Assembly: GCA_009841725.1 (NCBI GenBank)
Contig: VYGS01000059.1
Coordinates: forward strand, 1 to 44,672
DNA: 44,672 bases
Reading direction: 5' to 3'
From: Gammaproteobacteria bacterium
Lineage (GTDB): Bacteria > Pseudomonadota > Gammaproteobacteria > Arenicellales > Poriferihabitantaceae
Shown here: in pieces, positions 7,921-16,317 of the stretch
Numbering within the stretch: the first letter of the stretch is position 1
How the letters are laid out: the number at the start of each line of letters is the position of its first letter
The notes under the pieces: generated by a model
The model's input: only the letters and a program-made list of their open reading frames with translations
Told to the model about the DNA's origin: nothing
Databases searched by the model: none
Program-made: the position numbers and the translations under genes

Positions 7921-8889
7921 TCACCGCGGCTGCGCTTCCCGGCGCCGGCTGACGCATTCGGCCAGCAGGCACAGAATCTCGAACATCATGGTCGCCCCGA
8001 CCAGCGCCGTGTTGCCGCTCGGGTCGAAAGGCGGCGCCACTTCCACCACGTCTCCGCCGACCAGATTCAGACCGCGCAATCCCCTCAGCATCATCTGGGC
8101 TTCCAGGGTGCTGTAGCCGCCGACTTCCGGGGTGCCGGTCCCCGGCGCGAACACCGGGTCGAGGGCATCCACGTCGAAGCTGACGTATGTCGGCCCGTCT
8201 CCCGCGATCCGCCGCGCCTCCTCGACAACCTTCTTCCACCCCATCTCGAAATACTCCTCGATATAGATCACGCGCATTCCGGAATCGTGGCTGAACTTCC
8301 ACACGTCGGGATCGTTGAGAGAGCCGCGGATGCCGATCTGGATGGTCCGCTTGGGGTCGAGCAATCCCTCGTCGACGGCGATCTTGAACGGCGCCCCGTG
8401 GTGGAACCGGGATCCCAGGTAGTCGTCTCCGGTATCGCAATGGGCGTCGAGGTGAACGAGCCCGATCGGGCGCTCCCGGGCGATCGCCCGGAAAATCGGC
8501 AGCGTGATCGAATGGTCCCCTCCCGCGGAAAGCGGAACGATTCCGGCGCCGTGGACCCTGCGGTAGAAATCCTCGATTTCCTGATGGCTGCCTTCCAGGG
8601 TGAAGGGCTTCTGGACCCAGGCGTCCCCGATGTCTCGCACCCGGCACAGCTCGTGCGGAAAGATTCCGGTCGCCTGGTTCATTTTCCGAATCAGGCTGGA
8701 CTGGTTGCGGATCTCCCGGGGCCCGTGCCGCGCCCCGGTGCGATTGGTCACGCCGCCGTCGAACGGCACCCCGATCATCCCGATGTCGACATCCTTGAAG
8801 CTTTCCGTATAGGGGGCGCGCATGAACGTGGGAAGGCCGGTGTAGCGCGGCCTCGCGATCGGATCGTCGAATTCGGGATAGTCGTCCAT
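7921..8889 (-). CDS. Agmatinase/ureohydrolase family protein (guanidino-acid hydrolase likely)
   Basis: The product (322 residues from the ATG at 8889) has all binuclear-manganese ligands of the ureohydrolases: GGDHS with His126, HLDAHCD with Asp148, His150 and Asp152, and SFDVDALDP with Asp239 and Asp241. These enzymes split urea from guanidino compounds. The N-terminal part (GVTNRTGARHGPREIRNQS followed by an IGD motif) resembles guanidinobutyrase and guanidinopropionase more than E. coli SpeB, so agmatine may not be the substrate; this is a judgement from memory of the families. A GTG 33 bp upstream is an alternative start. The gene points away from the DUF2797 gene's promoter region and is separated from it by about 150 bp. 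Confidence 0.88.
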   Translation of the reverse strand: MDDYPEFDDPIARPRYTGLPTFMRAPYTESFKDVDIGMIGVPFDGGVTNRTGARHGPREIRNQSSLIRKMNQATGIFPHELCRVRDIGDAWVQKPFTLEGSHQEIEDFYRRVHGAGIVPLSAGGDHSITLPIFRAIARERPIGLVHLDAHCDTGDDYLGSRFHHGAPFKIAVDEGLLDPKRTIQIGIRGSLNDPDVWKFSHDSGMRVIYIEEYFEMGWKKVVEEARRIAGDGPTYVSFDVDALDPVFAPGTGTPEVGGYSTLEAQMMLRGLRGLNLVGGDVVEVAPPFDPSGNTALVGATMMFEILCLLAECVSRRREAQPR

Positions 8890-9041
8890 AGTGTCTTGAT
8901 CTGTTTCGTTTCGAATCGTCACCCGATGCGGCCGGACTGGTGAATGCGGGCCGGTTCAACTGCAGGCGATCTGAGGCCGTATTGTAAGGCGACAGGAAAG
9001 CCGGCCGCAAACCCCGGATGGACTGACCCGGCGTCGGGCAC

Positions 9042-9866
9042 CTATTCGACCTGCACCTCGTACCCCGCATGCTTGCGGATGTTGATGACCCCGCTATCCG
9101 TGATCAGGTATTGCCCCTTGATGCCGAGCAGCCGGCCGGAGACCTCGGCCTGCCTGTCGAGATTCAGGGGAACGATCTTCCCGGGAAACGCCTCGACCGG
9201 GTAGTCGAGGGTGACCGGATCGTCATCGAGGACTTCCCAGGCCAGGTCCGGATGCCTCGCGCGCTGGGCCTCGATGTCGTCGCTCACCCTTTCGAGGACG
9301 GAATGTCGAAGCTCGCGCATGTCGATCTCCTCCGGATGCCCCTTGAGCATCCTTCTCCAGTCGGTCCGGTCATTGAGATGCGCCTTCATCGCCGCCTCAA
9401 TCAGTCCCGAGTGAAACCGGCTCCGCACCCGCAGCGCCGGGATCGCCTGCCGGGCCCCCTGGTCGATCCAGCGCGTGGGAATCTGGTTGATCCGCGTGAT
9501 CCCCACCTTGATCCCGGAGGTGTTGGCGAGATAGACGATGTGATCCTGCATGCAGTGTCTCTCTCCCCATGCAGGATCCCTGCACGTTCCCAGATGATAG
9601 TGGCACGTTTCCGGCTTCAGAATGCACATATCGCACTCGGCAAGCGACCGGAAACAGGGAAAGCAATATCCCTGGTTGAAGCTTTTGCGCATGGCCCTGC
9701 CGCAGGCGACGCAATGCATTCTGCCCGTATACCGAAGGCTGAAACGGCCGCCGACCCTCTCCGAGACGGGAAACAGTCCGTCGCCGACCGGAATCCGGTA
9801 CGTCACCCGGACGTCCAGGGCGGAGTGCATCTTGCGCAGGGTTCCCGTGAGGTTCTCTTCAGACAT
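9042..9866 (-). CDS. DUF2797 family protein with Cys-rich zinc-binding region
   Basis: The 274-residue product matches DUF2797. Residues about 50-100 form a Cys-rich region (CVACG, CFPCF, CDMC, then further Cys and His) likely to bind zinc. It is followed by HIVYLANTSGIKVGITR and TRWIDQGA, a short strand-turn-strand pattern that recalls the GIY-YIG nuclease core. The C-terminal half is a mixed domain of unknown role. The biochemical function is not known to me; nucleic-acid binding is only a guess. The start is the ATG at 9866, two codons inside a TTG. On the minus strand upstream, TATAAT at 9943-9948 could be a -10 element, without a good -35. Confidence 0.8.
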   Translation of the reverse strand: MSEENLTGTLRKMHSALDVRVTYRIPVGDGLFPVSERVGGRFSLRYTGRMHCVACGRAMRKSFNQGYCFPCFRSLAECDMCILKPETCHYHLGTCRDPAWGERHCMQDHIVYLANTSGIKVGITRINQIPTRWIDQGARQAIPALRVRSRFHSGLIEAAMKAHLNDRTDWRRMLKGHPEEIDMRELRHSVLERVSDDIEAQRARHPDLAWEVLDDDPVTLDYPVEAFPGKIVPLNLDRQAEVSGRLLGIKGQYLITDSGVINIRKHAGYEVQVE

Positions 9867-10108
9867 GGACAACCGGATTCATGAATACTTTGCGATACCG
9901 AATACAGGGTCGAGACCGGCCCCGACCGCCGCATTCGATCCCATTATATTCCGAAAGACCCGGACAGGGGCGGCTCGCCTCTCCTTCTCCATGCTTCATG
10001 TACGGCTGATGCGAACAGAAGACCGGCCACCCGTTTGCCGCTTGACAGGAACCCCGCAGCCCGCATCCAGTGATACAATCGCCGATTCCACAAACACTCC
10101 CGCTCCAG

Positions 10109-10669
10109 ATGGACAGAATCGACACGATATCCGGGCATTACCGCTCGCTCATCGAACTGATCGGCGAGACCCCCGGCCGCGACGGACTCAAGGGCACGCC
10201 GAGTCGGGCCGCGAAGGCCCTCGAGCACCTGACCTCCGGCTACCGGCAGACTCTCGATGAGGTGGTCAACGGCGCGATTTTCGAATCGGACAACGACCAG
10301 ATGGTGCTCATCAAGGACATCGAGCTCTACTCGCTCTGCGAGCACCACATGCTGCCGTTCGTGGGCAAGTGCCACATCGCGTACCTGCCGTCCGGCCAAG
10401 TCATCGGACTGTCCAAGATGGCCCGCATCACCGACATGTACGCAAGGCGGCTGCAGATCCAGGAGAACCTGACCGAGCAGATCGCCCGAGCGATCGAACA
10501 GGTCACGAACGCGAGGGGCGTCGGCGTGATCATCGAGGCGCGCCATTTCTGCATGATGATGCGGGGCGTGGAGAAACAGAATTCCATCATGAAGACGTCC
10601 ATGATGCTCGGCACGTTCAGAAACGACCACCGCACGAGGGCGGAGTTTCTCAATCTGGTCACCGAATAG
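10109..10669 (+). CDS. folE: GTP cyclohydrolase I
   Basis: The 186-residue product is a complete FolE: it converts GTP to 7,8-dihydroneopterin triphosphate, the first step of tetrahydrofolate synthesis. Zinc ligands are present as Cys77 and His80 in [10 protein letters not shown] and Cys148 in [11 protein letters not shown], and the substrate-binding core GLSKMARI is intact. The ATG at 10109 is chosen over a GTG at 10070 because it begins at the usual first helix. A TACAAT at 10074-10079 could be a -10 box; the nearby TTGACA is 26 bp away, too far to pair with it. A folate enzyme fits the folate-dependent demethylation inferred upstream, but the genes are not in one operon. Confidence 0.95.
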   Translation: MDRIDTISGHYRSLIELIGETPGRDGLKGTPSRAAKALEHLTSGYRQTLDEVVNGAIFESDNDQMVLIKDIELYSLCEHHMLPFVGKCHIAYLPSGQVIGLSKMARITDMYARRLQIQENLTEQIARAIEQVTNARGVGVIIEARHFCMMMRGVEKQNSIMKTSMMLGTFRNDHRTRAEFLNLVTE

Positions 10670-10705
10670 GACCCCGCGCACCGCAAGCCGCCACACGCAC
10701 TCGTC

Positions 10706-10885
10706 ATGGATACCTGGGAGAAGATTGCCATCGGCATCGTGATCGTCCTGGTCACGCTGTTCATGCTGCCCGGAACCCGGCGCATGATCGAGGTCAGCAA
10801 GGATGCGCCGAAAGACTGGAAGGGAGTGCTCCTGCCGATCGGGGCCGTCATCGCATTCGTCGTCTTTCTCGTCCTGACCCTGTAG
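10706..10885 (+). CDS. Small two-pass membrane protein (59 residues)
   Basis: This short gene lies 36 bp after folE. The product has two hydrophobic segments: residues about 6-22 (KIAIGIVIVLVTLFMLPG) and about 42-59 (LLPIGAVIAFVVFLVLTL), separated by a charged loop containing RRMIEVSKDAPKDW. The pattern predicts a helical hairpin in the inner membrane with both termini on the same side. No family is recognised with certainty. Codon use is GC-rich like folE, and co-transcription with folE is plausible. Its shortness leaves some doubt, but the clean two-helix design in the coding frame supports it. Confidence 0.6.
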   Translation: MDTWEKIAIGIVIVLVTLFMLPGTRRMIEVSKDAPKDWKGVLLPIGAVIAFVVFLVLTL

Positions 10886-10958
10886 AACGCCCGCCTCCGG
10901 CATGCGCCGGAATTCCGCCAGAGTCGACTTGCCAAGGCACGAGTCGATACAAGTATTT

Positions 10959-10986
10959 TTGACTGCAACGCAAAAATAAGTAATAC
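10959..10986 (+). promoter_or_regulatory. Candidate promoter of TRAP operon 1
   Basis: TTGACT (10959-10964) and TAATAC (10981-10986) are 16 bp apart in a locally AT-rich stretch, about 110 bp upstream of the DctP start. An imperfect dyad around TTCCCCGGGAA lies just downstream, near 10989-10999, and could bind a regulator. Both hexamers deviate from consensus, so strength and use are uncertain. Confidence 0.4.
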
Positions 10987-11097
10987 TAATTCCCCGGGAA
11001 ATCGGGCTATGCTTCCGGTTGCCATGGATTCTTGTTTTATGCGCCACGTGTCTTTGCTGAATTGCCGCGTGTCCTTTACTTAATTACGGAGTGTATG

Positions 11098-12321
11098 ATG
11101 AAACGTCGAGACCTATTGATCGGGGCCGCGGGGGGTACCGTCACCGCCGCAGCCATCACACTATCCGGCTGCACCGACGACAAGGCTGCCAAACAGGCGC
11201 AGGAGGAGGCCTCCCGTCTGAAAACGGAGCTTGAACTCGCACGGGCCGAAATCGAACAGCTGAAGCAGGAAGCCGCCAAGGCGGCGGCGGAACCCGAAGC
11301 GCCGGCGGTCGTGAAGGATCGCGTGGAAATCGCGATCGTCTCCACCTGGCCGCGGGATTTCCCCGGACTCGGCACGGGCGCCCAGCGGTTCGCCGACCGG
11401 CTGACCACCATGAGCGAAGGCCGCTTTGCGGTCGAATACTTCTCCGCGGGAGAGCGGGTGGGCGCATTCGACTCCTTCGACGAGGTCGCTTCCGGCAACG
11501 CCCAGATCTACCATGCGGCGGACTACTACTGGAAAGGCAAGCATCCCGGATGGGCCTACTTCACCGCCGTGCCGTTCGGGTTGACCTACACCGAGATCAA
11601 CGCGTGGATCCGGTTTGGCGGCGGCCAGGAGCTGTGGGACGAGCTGGCCGGCGAATACGGCCTCAAAAACCTGATGTGCGGCAACACCGGCGTGCAGATG
11701 GGCGGCTGGTTCCGCAAGGAGATGAATTCCGCCGACGACTTCAAGGGACTCAAGATGCGTATCCCGGGACTCGGCGGCGACGTGCTGGCCAAGCTCGGCG
11801 CCTCGCCGGTTTCGCTTCCCGGAGGCCAGATTTACGAGAACCTGGTCTCCGGCGCGATCGACGCCACGGAATGGGTCGGGCCGTGGAACGACGAGATCAT
11901 GAAATTCTACGAAGCCGCCAAGTACTACTACTATCCGGGCATGCACGAGCCGGGCGCGATGCTGGCCGCCGGCGTCAACAAGAGCTTCTGGGACGGCCTG
12001 AGCGACAGTGACAAGGCGCTCATCGAATCGGCCGCCGGCACGGAAAACGATGTCATGATGTCCGAGTACAACGCCAAGAACGGCGACGCGCTTGCCCGGC
12101 TGATCAACGATCAGGGCATTCAGCTGCGCCGTTTCAGCGACGACATCTACGACTCGTTCGGGGAAGCGGCCTCTGCGGTATTCGACGAAACCGTCCAGCA
12201 CAGCGATCTGGCCAGGCGGATTCACGAAAGCTTCGCCAGGGCGCGCTCGAATGTCGGAGGCTGGGCGAAGATTTCCGATCAGGAATACATGCGCCAACGC
12301 AACCGGGTGCTCGGCGTATAA
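11098..12321 (+). CDS. TRAP transporter substrate-binding lipoprotein (DctP/TakP-like) with coiled-coil linker
   Basis: The 407-residue product begins KRRDLL and ends its signal at LSGC, so it is a probable lipoprotein acylated at Cys25. Residues about 29-64 are a charged Ala/Glu/Lys/Leu stretch with heptad character, an unusual spacer between lipid anchor and domain. The rest is a DctP fold close to 2-oxoacid binders such as TakP: Arg221 in MRIPGL would clamp the carboxylate, and ATEWVGPWND keeps the Glu258-Trp259 pair seen in that subgroup. The ligand is therefore probably a 2-oxo or related carboxylate; this is inference. Of two adjacent ATGs the second is better spaced from GGAG at 11088-11091. 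The permease genes follow at once. Confidence 0.9.
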   Translation: MKRRDLLIGAAGGTVTAAAITLSGCTDDKAAKQAQEEASRLKTELELARAEIEQLKQEAAKAAAEPEAPAVVKDRVEIAIVSTWPRDFPGLGTGAQRFADRLTTMSEGRFAVEYFSAGERVGAFDSFDEVASGNAQIYHAADYYWKGKHPGWAYFTAVPFGLTYTEINAWIRFGGGQELWDELAGEYGLKNLMCGNTGVQMGGWFRKEMNSADDFKGLKMRIPGLGGDVLAKLGASPVSLPGGQIYENLVSGAIDATEWVGPWNDEIMKFYEAAKYYYYPGMHEPGAMLAAGVNKSFWDGLSDSDKALIESAAGTENDVMMSEYNAKNGDALARLINDQGIQLRRFSDDIYDSFGEAASAVFDETVQHSDLARRIHESFARARSNVGGWAKISDQEYMRQRNRVLGV

Positions 12322-12377
12322 TCTCGTCAAGGTCCGGCGGCGATGTCTGACGACCTCGTGCGCCGGGCCTCTTTTCG

Positions 12378-13394
12378 TTGACCTCCGTGCCGGCGAAGCC
12401 GCTCCGCCTTGACCTGTTCTTCAGGCTCGCCGCGGCGGCGGGCGTGGTGTCGGTCTTCCTGTTTCTGATCGACAACCTCCTGATCTACTGGTTCGGTCAG
12501 CCTGGCCTTCGCACCTTCTTCGGCCATCTCGGCCTGCTGGCGGCCCCCGGCCCCTCCGACCTGACCGGAGGCCAGATCGTATCCGGGTGGATTCAGCTGT
12601 CCGTCTTCGCGCTGGTCCTGGCGGCAATGGCCCTCCTTTGCGCGGTATCGCGCTCGCGATCCCTCGACGACGATGCGGCGCTGTATTCGTGCGTCGCCGC
12701 CTATATCGTCCGCACCGCATTCTGGGCCATCCTGCTGATCGGTGTCGCCGACATGCTGATCTCGTTCCTCCGGGTGGAAGGCTTTCTGCCCGCAGTGTTC
12801 GGCGATCACTATGCGACCCAGCTGGGACGCTCCATCTTTCGCGGCACCTACGTCCACTACCCGCTGATGGCCGCCGCCGCCCTGATCGCGCTGTATCATC
12901 GCGGCCTGGGGTTCATCTGGCTGGCCGTGCTGATCGTCGCCGCGGAATTCCTGATCGTCCTGACCCGTTTCATCTTCTCCTACGAGCAGGCGTTCATGGG
13001 CGATCTCGTGCGCTTCTGGTACGCCGGGCTGTTCCTGTTCGCGAGCGCCTACACGCTGGTGCACGACGGGCATGTCCGGGTCGACGTCTTCTACACCAAT
13101 TTCACTCCCCGGGGAAAGGCCCTGACCAACATCTTCGGCTCCCTGCTTCTGGGACTGCCGCTTTGCTGGAACATCCTGTACCAGGGCATGCACGGCAAGG
13201 GCAGCGTGATCAACAGCCCGCTGCTCAGCTTCGAAATCTCCCAGAGCGGCTTCGGCATGTACACCAAGTACCTGATGGCCGGGTATCTGGTCGTCTTCGC
13301 GACGAGCATGGCGGTGCAGTTCACGGCGCTCATACTCGAGAACATCTCGACATTCAGGTCGCCGCCGACCGACACCGCCGAAAGCGAGGCCTGA
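12378..13394 (+). CDS. TRAP transporter small permease (DctQ) with extra N-terminal membrane helices
   Basis: The product is about 338 residues, nearly twice the usual DctQ length. The C-terminal half is a normal DctQ: RFIFSYEQAFMGD, then SAYTLVHDGHVRVDVFY, then a helix and the GKGSVINSPLLSFEISQS loop. The N-terminal 170 residues add about four more hydrophobic segments around residues 15-33, 70-90, 110-135 and 155-175. DctQ forms a platform beside the large permease in the inner membrane. The start is uncertain: the TTG at 12378 and a GTG nine bases later are both possible, neither with a strong ribosome binding site. It ends 3 bp before the large permease gene, so the two are translationally linked. 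Confidence 0.85.
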   Translation: MTSVPAKPLRLDLFFRLAAAAGVVSVFLFLIDNLLIYWFGQPGLRTFFGHLGLLAAPGPSDLTGGQIVSGWIQLSVFALVLAAMALLCAVSRSRSLDDDAALYSCVAAYIVRTAFWAILLIGVADMLISFLRVEGFLPAVFGDHYATQLGRSIFRGTYVHYPLMAAAALIALYHRGLGFIWLAVLIVAAEFLIVLTRFIFSYEQAFMGDLVRFWYAGLFLFASAYTLVHDGHVRVDVFYTNFTPRGKALTNIFGSLLLGLPLCWNILYQGMHGKGSVINSPLLSFEISQSGFGMYTKYLMAGYLVVFATSMAVQFTALILENISTFRSPPTDTAESEA

Positions 13395-13397
13395 TCC

Positions 13398-16067
13398 ATG
13401 GAACTGGTTTTTCTCGGCGTCCTGATTCTGCTGATGATCATCGCCCTGAGTTCGGGCTTTCCGGTCGCGTTCGCCCTGCCCGGCTCCGCGATCGGCGCCA
13501 TCGCCATAGCCGCCTTCTGCGGATACGTGTTCACCGGCGACTCGAGCTCGTATTTCGCGCAGGACGGCCCGGTGCAGTGGCTGACCGCCGGGATCACGAA
13601 TTTCAGGAGCCTCTACTGGGAGGTCGAACGCGATACGCTGATCGCGATACCCCTGTTCGTCTTCATGGGCATCATGCTGCAGCGGTCCAAGATCGCCGAG
13701 GACCTTCTGGTCGCGATGGCGCAGCTGTTCGGCCCGGTGCCGGGCGGGCTCGGAATATCCGTGGTGTTCGTGGGCGCCCTCCTGGCCGCCACCACCGGCA
13801 TTCTGGGCGCCACCGTGATCGCCATGGGACTGATTTCCCTGCCGGCGATGATCCGCCACAACTACTCGAAGCCCCTTGCCACCGGCACGATCTGCGCTTC
13901 CGGAACCCTGGGCCAGATCATTCCGCCCTCGATCGTCCTCATCATTCTCGCCGACCAGCTGGCCAATGCCGCCGACCAGGCCCGGACCATGCGCGCGGCC
14001 GAGTACAAGCAGTCGACCGGGGAATTCTCGATGCCGCCGGAAATGGACATCACCTCGGCAAGCGCTGGAGACATGTTCATGGGCGCGCTGGTCCCCGGAC
14101 TGGTCCTTGTCGGGCTCTACATGCTGTACATCCTGGTCCGGGCCCTGCTGAAACCCGAGGTCGCGCCACCCGTTCCGCACGAAGGCCAGTACGACCGCAA
14201 GTTCTTCATCTCGATCGGGATGTCCCTGATCCCGCCCCTGACCCTGATCTTCGCCGTGCTCGGATCGATCGTGACGGGCATCGCGACCGTCAACCAGGCG
14301 GGCGCGATCGGGGCCGTCGGCGCGATCGTCATGGGCGGCTACCGCCTCTCGCCGCCCGGGCGCCGCCGCTATGTGCCCCTGCTGGTCTCCCTCCTGTCGC
14401 TGGTGGTCATCTTCGTTCTTCAAAAGACGTTCGACCTGAACGTCAAGAACATCACCAGCCAGAGCGATATGATCGGGGTGATCCTGGCGGCCATCGCGGT
14501 GGCGTTTCTGGTCGTCGCCGTCCTGGTCAGCACCTGGCGCACGTTCAGGATCGACGACACGCTAAGGCAGGTGATGATCGAGACCGCCAAGACCACCACC
14601 ATGGTTTTCATCATCCTGATCGGCGCGGCCATGCTGACGGCCGCCTTCCGGGGATTCGGCGGCGAGCATCTGGTGCGCGACTTCCTGACCGGACTTCCCG
14701 GCGGCTTCTGGACCCAGTTCCTGGTCGTGATGCTGGTGATCTTCCTGCTCGGATTCTTTCTCGATTTCATCGAGATCGCGGTCGTCGTGGTTCCCATCGT
14801 CGCGCCGATCCTGCTGGCCGATCCGTCCGCCAACGTGACGGCCGTCTGGCTCGGGGTCATGGTCGGCCTGAATATCCAGACGTCCTTCCTGACGCCCCCG
14901 TTTGGATTCGCGCTGTTCTATCTGCGGGGCGTCGCCCCCAAGACGGTCAAGACGACCCACATCTACAAAGGGGCCACGGCCTTTATCGCGCTGCAGCTTC
15001 TGGGCCTGGCCATCGCGGGCTATTTCCCTGGGCTGGTGAATTACATGCCGAACCGGACGTTCCTGACATCGGAGACCGCCCCGCCTCCCGTCAACCCGAA
15101 ACTGCAGGCATGCATCGAAGAGCAGATCTTCCCCCTCTATCTGGAAGAGGAAGACCGGATCGTCATGGCGATCGACAAAGCGCGCCGCATTGATCTGTCC
15201 CCGCTTCCCGACCGCTACAGGGAGCCCCTTCACGAAAGCTTCGATCTCGCCCTGGACACCTTCGCGCTGGTCGATGAGTCCCTGTCGGCCAGAACCAGTC
15301 TGGATGCCTACGTCGAGGACTACAAGCCGCTGCATGCGACAACCCGGCAGATCCAGATCCGGGTGAGAAGCATCGACCGCCGCATCAAGCAGCTGGAAAC
15401 CCGGCTTCGCCGCCTTGAACGGGACGGCGCGGACGAGCAGGAAATCGAGCGCTTCAAGAATTCGCTCTATGAACTTGGTCTTGAGCGCCGGACGCTGATC
15501 GACCGGCTGCCGCCGCAATGGGAAGAACAGCGCGCCGAGTACAAGGCGCTCGAGAAGGCCGACAAGTCGAGCCGTGTCGCCTACCGAAGAAATGTCGACG
15601 CGGCCTACGAACCGCTCCAGAAAGTGCTTGCGGTGCTGAAGGAGCAGGACGCGCTCGCCGGAATGAAGGACGATGTCGAGCGGTTGCGCTCGTTGCTTGA
15701 AGCCGGGGTCACGCCCGAGAATCTGGACCATGTCATCGAACAGTTCAAACTGACGGAAATCGATCTTGGGGCTCTCGCCGGTGTCAATGACATTCGCTCC
15801 TCTCTCACCGCCTCGCGGCGAGCCGTGTCCGGCGAAGAAGTGAACGTATCGGAAGCCATCGCACTGCATGAAGCCGCCGTGGCGGAGCTGGAGCGGGAGT
15901 TGTCATGGAGGAAGTCGGCGGACGGACTTCGCAGCGCCTTGGGCGAATACGACGAGGCCATTCGAGACACGATCGGCCTTCGCCTGCAGCGGCGGCTTAC
16001 CCAGGACCAAGCCGAGGATGTTGCCAGCTGTCTCTCGGGGCACCGGGACATCTCCATGAGTTTCTAG
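13398..16067 (+). CDS. TRAP transporter large permease (DctM) with about 340-residue C-terminal coiled-coil tail
   Basis: The 889-residue product has a full DctM permease in residues 1 to about 547: SGFPVAFALPG, the first re-entrant hairpin region with GILGATVIAMGLISLPAM and SGTLGQIIPPSIVLI, and the second with LNIQTSFLTPPFGFALFYLRG. It resembles the larger 2-oxoacid/chloroaromatic subgroup, which has an insertion between helices. From about residue 548 to the end it carries a hydrophilic, strongly helical tail rich in Arg, Glu and Leu, with heptad patterns in RQIQIRVRSIDRRIKQLE and KDDVERLRSLLEAG. I know of no such tail in ordinary DctM. From known DctM topology it is probably cytoplasmic. 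The frame is continuous and GC-rich throughout, which argues against a frameshift artefact. Confidence 0.9.
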   Translation: MELVFLGVLILLMIIALSSGFPVAFALPGSAIGAIAIAAFCGYVFTGDSSSYFAQDGPVQWLTAGITNFRSLYWEVERDTLIAIPLFVFMGIMLQRSKIAEDLLVAMAQLFGPVPGGLGISVVFVGALLAATTGILGATVIAMGLISLPAMIRHNYSKPLATGTICASGTLGQIIPPSIVLIILADQLANAADQARTMRAAEYKQSTGEFSMPPEMDITSASAGDMFMGALVPGLVLVGLYMLYILVRALLKPEVAPPVPHEGQYDRKFFISIGMSLIPPLTLIFAVLGSIVTGIATVNQAGAIGAVGAIVMGGYRLSPPGRRRYVPLLVSLLSLVVIFVLQKTFDLNVKNITSQSDMIGVILAAIAVAFLVVAVLVSTWRTFRIDDTLRQVMIETAKTTTMVFIILIGAAMLTAAFRGFGGEHLVRDFLTGLPGGFWTQFLVVMLVIFLLGFFLDFIEIAVVVVPIVAPILLADPSANVTAVWLGVMVGLNIQTSFLTPPFGFALFYLRGVAPKTVKTTHIYKGATAFIALQLLGLAIAGYFPGLVNYMPNRTFLTSETAPPPVNPKLQACIEEQIFPLYLEEEDRIVMAIDKARRIDLSPLPDRYREPLHESFDLALDTFALVDESLSARTSLDAYVEDYKPLHATTRQIQIRVRSIDRRIKQLETRLRRLERDGADEQEIERFKNSLYELGLERRTLIDRLPPQWEEQRAEYKALEKADKSSRVAYRRNVDAAYEPLQKVLAVLKEQDALAGMKDDVERLRSLLEAGVTPENLDHVIEQFKLTEIDLGALAGVNDIRSSLTASRRAVSGEEVNVSEAIALHEAAVAELERELSWRKSADGLRSALGEYDEAIRDTIGLRLQRRLTQDQAEDVASCLSGHRDISMSF

Positions 16068-16090
16068 CCCGGATTTCCGGCCATCCGGGC
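16067..16090 (+). terminator. Hairpin directly after the DctM stop codon
   Basis: GCCCGGAT (16067-16074) pairs perfectly with ATCCGGGC (16083-16090) around an 8-nt loop and begins at the last base of the stop codon. There is no T-run, so it may act as a 3'-end stabiliser or Rho-assisted stop rather than a classic intrinsic terminator. Confidence 0.4.
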
Positions 16091-16194
16091 GGCGGTCAAT
16101 CGGGAGAGGGCCGAGAGGATTCGATGGGAAACGGGTCGGTGGTCGGCCAGGAAAGCTTCTCAAGAGGCCGAAAAGACCTCCTCGCAAGCAATAA

Positions 16195-16233
16195 ACCCTG
16201 AAAATTTATAGTCGACCTATCAATTTTCAGGGT
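16195..16233. promoter_or_regulatory. 39-bp near-perfect palindrome
   Basis: Twelve-base arms ACCCTGAAAATT (16195-16206) and AATTTTCAGGGT (16222-16233) are exactly complementary, and after one mismatch ATAG/CTAT (16208-16211 with 16217-16220) extends the symmetry around a TCGAC centre. In total 16 of 17 possible pairs match. The A/T-tract arms and the long symmetric form suggest a dimer-of-dimers operator or a small mobile palindrome. It is about 85 bp downstream of the redoxin gene's end, so it has no obvious gene to control here. As a terminator it would lack the usual T-run. Confidence 0.55.
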
Positions 16234-16277
16234 AGAGCGTGTCCGTGCAGTAAAGATCGGACAACTGCTTCAGGAAC

Positions 16278-16293
16278 TCCCGCTCTGGCGGGA
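16278..16293 (-). terminator. Short GC-rich hairpin beyond the redoxin gene
   Basis: TCCCGC and GCGGGA pair around TCTG, 24 bp past the stop of the minus-strand redoxin gene. Only a weak T-rich stretch follows on the minus strand, so intrinsic termination is possible but not assured. Confidence 0.3.
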
Positions 16294-16317
16294 CTGACCG
16301 TCAGACGACGGCAAGGG

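Noticed and set aside
10042-10079. TTGACA and TACAAT as a folE promoter pair
   Set aside because: The spacing is 26 bp, too long for a sigma-70 promoter; only TACAAT alone remains possible.
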